A stretch of 34,186 nt of DNA. It comes from Planctomycetota bacterium. GTDB lineage: Bacteria > Planctomycetota > UBA8108 > UBA1146 > JAJFFE01. A program made the position numbers and the translations under genes. The notes below the pieces were generated by a model. It was not told where the DNA came from and ran no database searches. It saw nothing but the letters and a program-made list of their open reading frames with translations. The DNA lies in the NCBI GenBank assembly GCA_021776775.1, contig JAJFFE010000274.1, positions 1 through 34,186 of the forward strand, written 5' to 3'. This document shows positions 32,617 to 34,186 of the stretch, one piece after another; within the stretch, counting starts at the first letter, position 1, and the number at the start of each line of letters is the position of its first letter.

Positions 32617-34041
32617 ATGAGACGACGGTTTGACATCTCGGCGTTCGTGCTCGCGGCGCTATTCGTGCTGTGCGCGCAGTCGGTCGCGCCGGCGCAAGAG
32701 TACGGCACGATCGACAAGGTCGCCCCGAGTATGGACGCACCGAAAGGCCAGGTTCTGGAGTGGACCTCCGCAGAGGGCAAGTCGTACTGGTATCGAATTC
32801 CGCACAAGTTCGACAAGAAGAAGCCGCCCAACTTGATCTTCATGCTGCACGGGACCGGGCTGACCTACGGTTGGGCGTTCTGGAACTATCCCATCGCCAA
32901 CGGCCGCTTTCGTGGCAACGACATTGTTATCGCTCCTGAGGGCATGACGCCGGGTGGCAACAACACGTTCAACTTCACGCAGGCGAAGCCAGACGGGGAT
33001 CAAATCGCGGGGCTCATCCGTCAGTTCAAGAGCAAGTTCCCGATCAACAAAGTCTATGTCTACGGTCACAGCCAAGGCGCGTTCTTCTGTTACTGGTTTG
33101 CCGGTGCGTACACGGAGTTGGTCGACGGGATCGTCGCCCACGCCGGCAACGTGTTGTCGGTGAACCACAGCAAGCTTGCCAAGGAGAAGGTCGCGATCGG
33201 AATTTTGCACGGCAAGGCCGACGCGGTCGTGACGGTCGATTGCGCGTACCGAACCGAAGAGATCTACAAGAAGAACGGCTACAAGAAACTAAAGCTCTAC
33301 GTCGTCGAGGGGCTGAACGCGACCTCGGGCCACTGGCCGCTGCCCAAGCAAGTCGGAGAAATGTTCGCGTGGCTCGACGCCGTCAACGCCGATAGCCCGG
33401 AGTTGGCGTTGAGCGTGGCGCTGAGCGAACTCGCAAAGCCAGCCCCGGACCTTTCCGTGGTCGCCTCGTCGGTTCGCAAGGCGAAGGCGTTGTCGAAACG
33501 GCTCAAAGGTGACGGCGCCGACGAGCTGCGCACCAAGATCGACACGGTGGCCGGCTTTATCACCGCGGTCGAGGCCGCGCATGTTGCGGTCATCGAAGCG
33601 GCCGAGGATTCGGAGAAGGAGAAAGGCGTCTTCTACGCGTGGATGGCACACTTCCGCATCGTCAATGCGTCGCTGTCGACGTCGTCGACGTGGCGCAAGA
33701 GCTTGAAGTCGTTAGTGTCGAAGTCGCGGAAGCAAGATCGGGCGATCAGCGCCGCGTTGACGACGATCACCGCGAAGTTGAACAAGAAGACGCTCGGCCA
33801 AGCGGTTTCTATTCTTCAGAAATCGACGCTGGCGTCGTCGGCGGAAGAGTTGGAGAGAGCGCTTCGCCGACTGGCGGACTCGCCTCCGAAAGGCACCAAG
33901 GCTTCCGACTTCGCCGACGTTCGCACTCTCTTGAGCTCGCGCCAACCGGTGGTCGAAGAAGGGCGCACGAGCGCGGCGAAGATCACGGCCGAGCAAGCCA
34001 AGGCGTTTCGCGACGCCAACCCCGCGCTGTTCGGAGAGTAG
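32617..34041 (+). CDS. Secreted alpha/beta-hydrolase esterase with C-terminal helical domain
   Basis: A 474-residue protein with a signal peptide (residues 1-27, ending APA/QE). Residues about 45-285 form an alpha/beta-hydrolase of the polyhydroxybutyrate-depolymerase/feruloyl-esterase type. The oxyanion phrase is FMLHGTG, the nucleophile S152 lies in YGHSQG, the acid is probably D202 (HGKADAVVTV), and the base is H239 (ATSGHWPL). Residues about 290-474 are helical and Lys/Ala/Ser-rich without a known fold. ATG 32617 follows GGGAGA and starts the signal peptide; the open frame upstream to 32503 overlaps the previous stop and lacks these features. The substrate is unknown, possibly a polymer ester. 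Confidence 0.82.
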   Translation: MRRRFDISAFVLAALFVLCAQSVAPAQEYGTIDKVAPSMDAPKGQVLEWTSAEGKSYWYRIPHKFDKKKPPNLIFMLHGTGLTYGWAFWNYPIANGRFRGNDIVIAPEGMTPGGNNTFNFTQAKPDGDQIAGLIRQFKSKFPINKVYVYGHSQGAFFCYWFAGAYTELVDGIVAHAGNVLSVNHSKLAKEKVAIGILHGKADAVVTVDCAYRTEEIYKKNGYKKLKLYVVEGLNATSGHWPLPKQVGEMFAWLDAVNADSPELALSVALSELAKPAPDLSVVASSVRKAKALSKRLKGDGADELRTKIDTVAGFITAVEAAHVAVIEAAEDSEKEKGVFYAWMAHFRIVNASLSTSSTWRKSLKSLVSKSRKQDRAISAALTTITAKLNKKTLGQAVSILQKSTLASSAEELERALRRLADSPPKGTKASDFADVRTLLSSRQPVVEEGRTSAAKITAEQAKAFRDANPALFGE

Positions 34042-34186
34042 CCGTCGGGCTAGAGGTGCGGCCGGAAAGTGCAGGTGCGGTGAGTGGTGGAGTTCGGCGG
34101 AAGATTGCCGTTCGGAATTCGCAGGCGAATTGGTGGATTCGTTGAGGATTACGAATGGTGAGATTCCGTCGAAGACCGCCGCGCAC
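34042..34186. other. Right edge, no gene recognised
   Basis: There are 145 bases after the esterase stop. No convincing coding, hairpin or promoter signal is visible; an antisense open frame here has no sensible composition. Confidence 0.4.

Overview
The window is high-GC bacterial DNA that looks like Planctomycetota, probably an uncultured marine-type lineage. The reasons are indirect: three FG-GAP/VCBS propeller proteins (two of them CRTAC1/ASPIC-UnbV type), two secreted proteins ending in dockerin-like double EF-hand modules (GDxNxD...DAxxxLxYLF), a CRTAC1-TPR gene pair, and many secreted proteins of unknown role. No rRNA, tRNA, CRISPR array or intact insertion sequence was seen. All genes use TGA as a normal stop.

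Left part (1-5.0 kb): the 3' part of a CRTAC1-family gene, split by an in-frame TGA. Next is a 1.2 kb gene-free stretch holding two 320-bp copies of a repeat in inverted orientation around a 543-bp unrecognised spacer. Then, on the minus strand, come an enolase-superfamily dehydratase/epimerase and hemL.

Middle (5.0-12.5 kb): a gamma-glutamyltransferase-family protein, a small membrane protein, a receiver-only response regulator, a Cof-type HAD phosphatase, and a small unknown protein just upstream of a CopA-type P1B ATPase. Behind copA lies a second repeat region. It has another full repeat copy, a truncated copy, a frameshifted HNH-endonuclease remnant and a 15-bp tandem array.

Heme operon (12.5-18.3 kb): hemX-like, hemA, hemC, hemD and hemB run on the plus strand with stop/start overlaps, followed 3 nt later by an unknown secreted protein. 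With hemL at 3.6-4.9 kb, the window holds the complete C5 route from glutamyl-tRNA to uroporphyrinogen III.

Right part (18.5-34.2 kb): a PlsC-type acyltransferase and a MutM/Fpg homologue of the zincless plant-like type. Then comes a long co-oriented run of exported proteins: FG-GAP/dockerin-like, di-heme cytochrome c peroxidase/dockerin-like, CRTAC1, TPR, carboxypeptidase-regulatory-like, DUF4139-like, and an alpha/beta-hydrolase esterase.

The best candidate for something undescribed is the approximately 300-320 bp repeat family (1248-1567, 2111-2430, 12085-12380, remnant from 11489). Three of its four copies start 17-62 nt after a stop codon, in the sense of the upstream gene. The family has a terminal hairpin, and one copy directly precedes an HNH-nuclease remnant.
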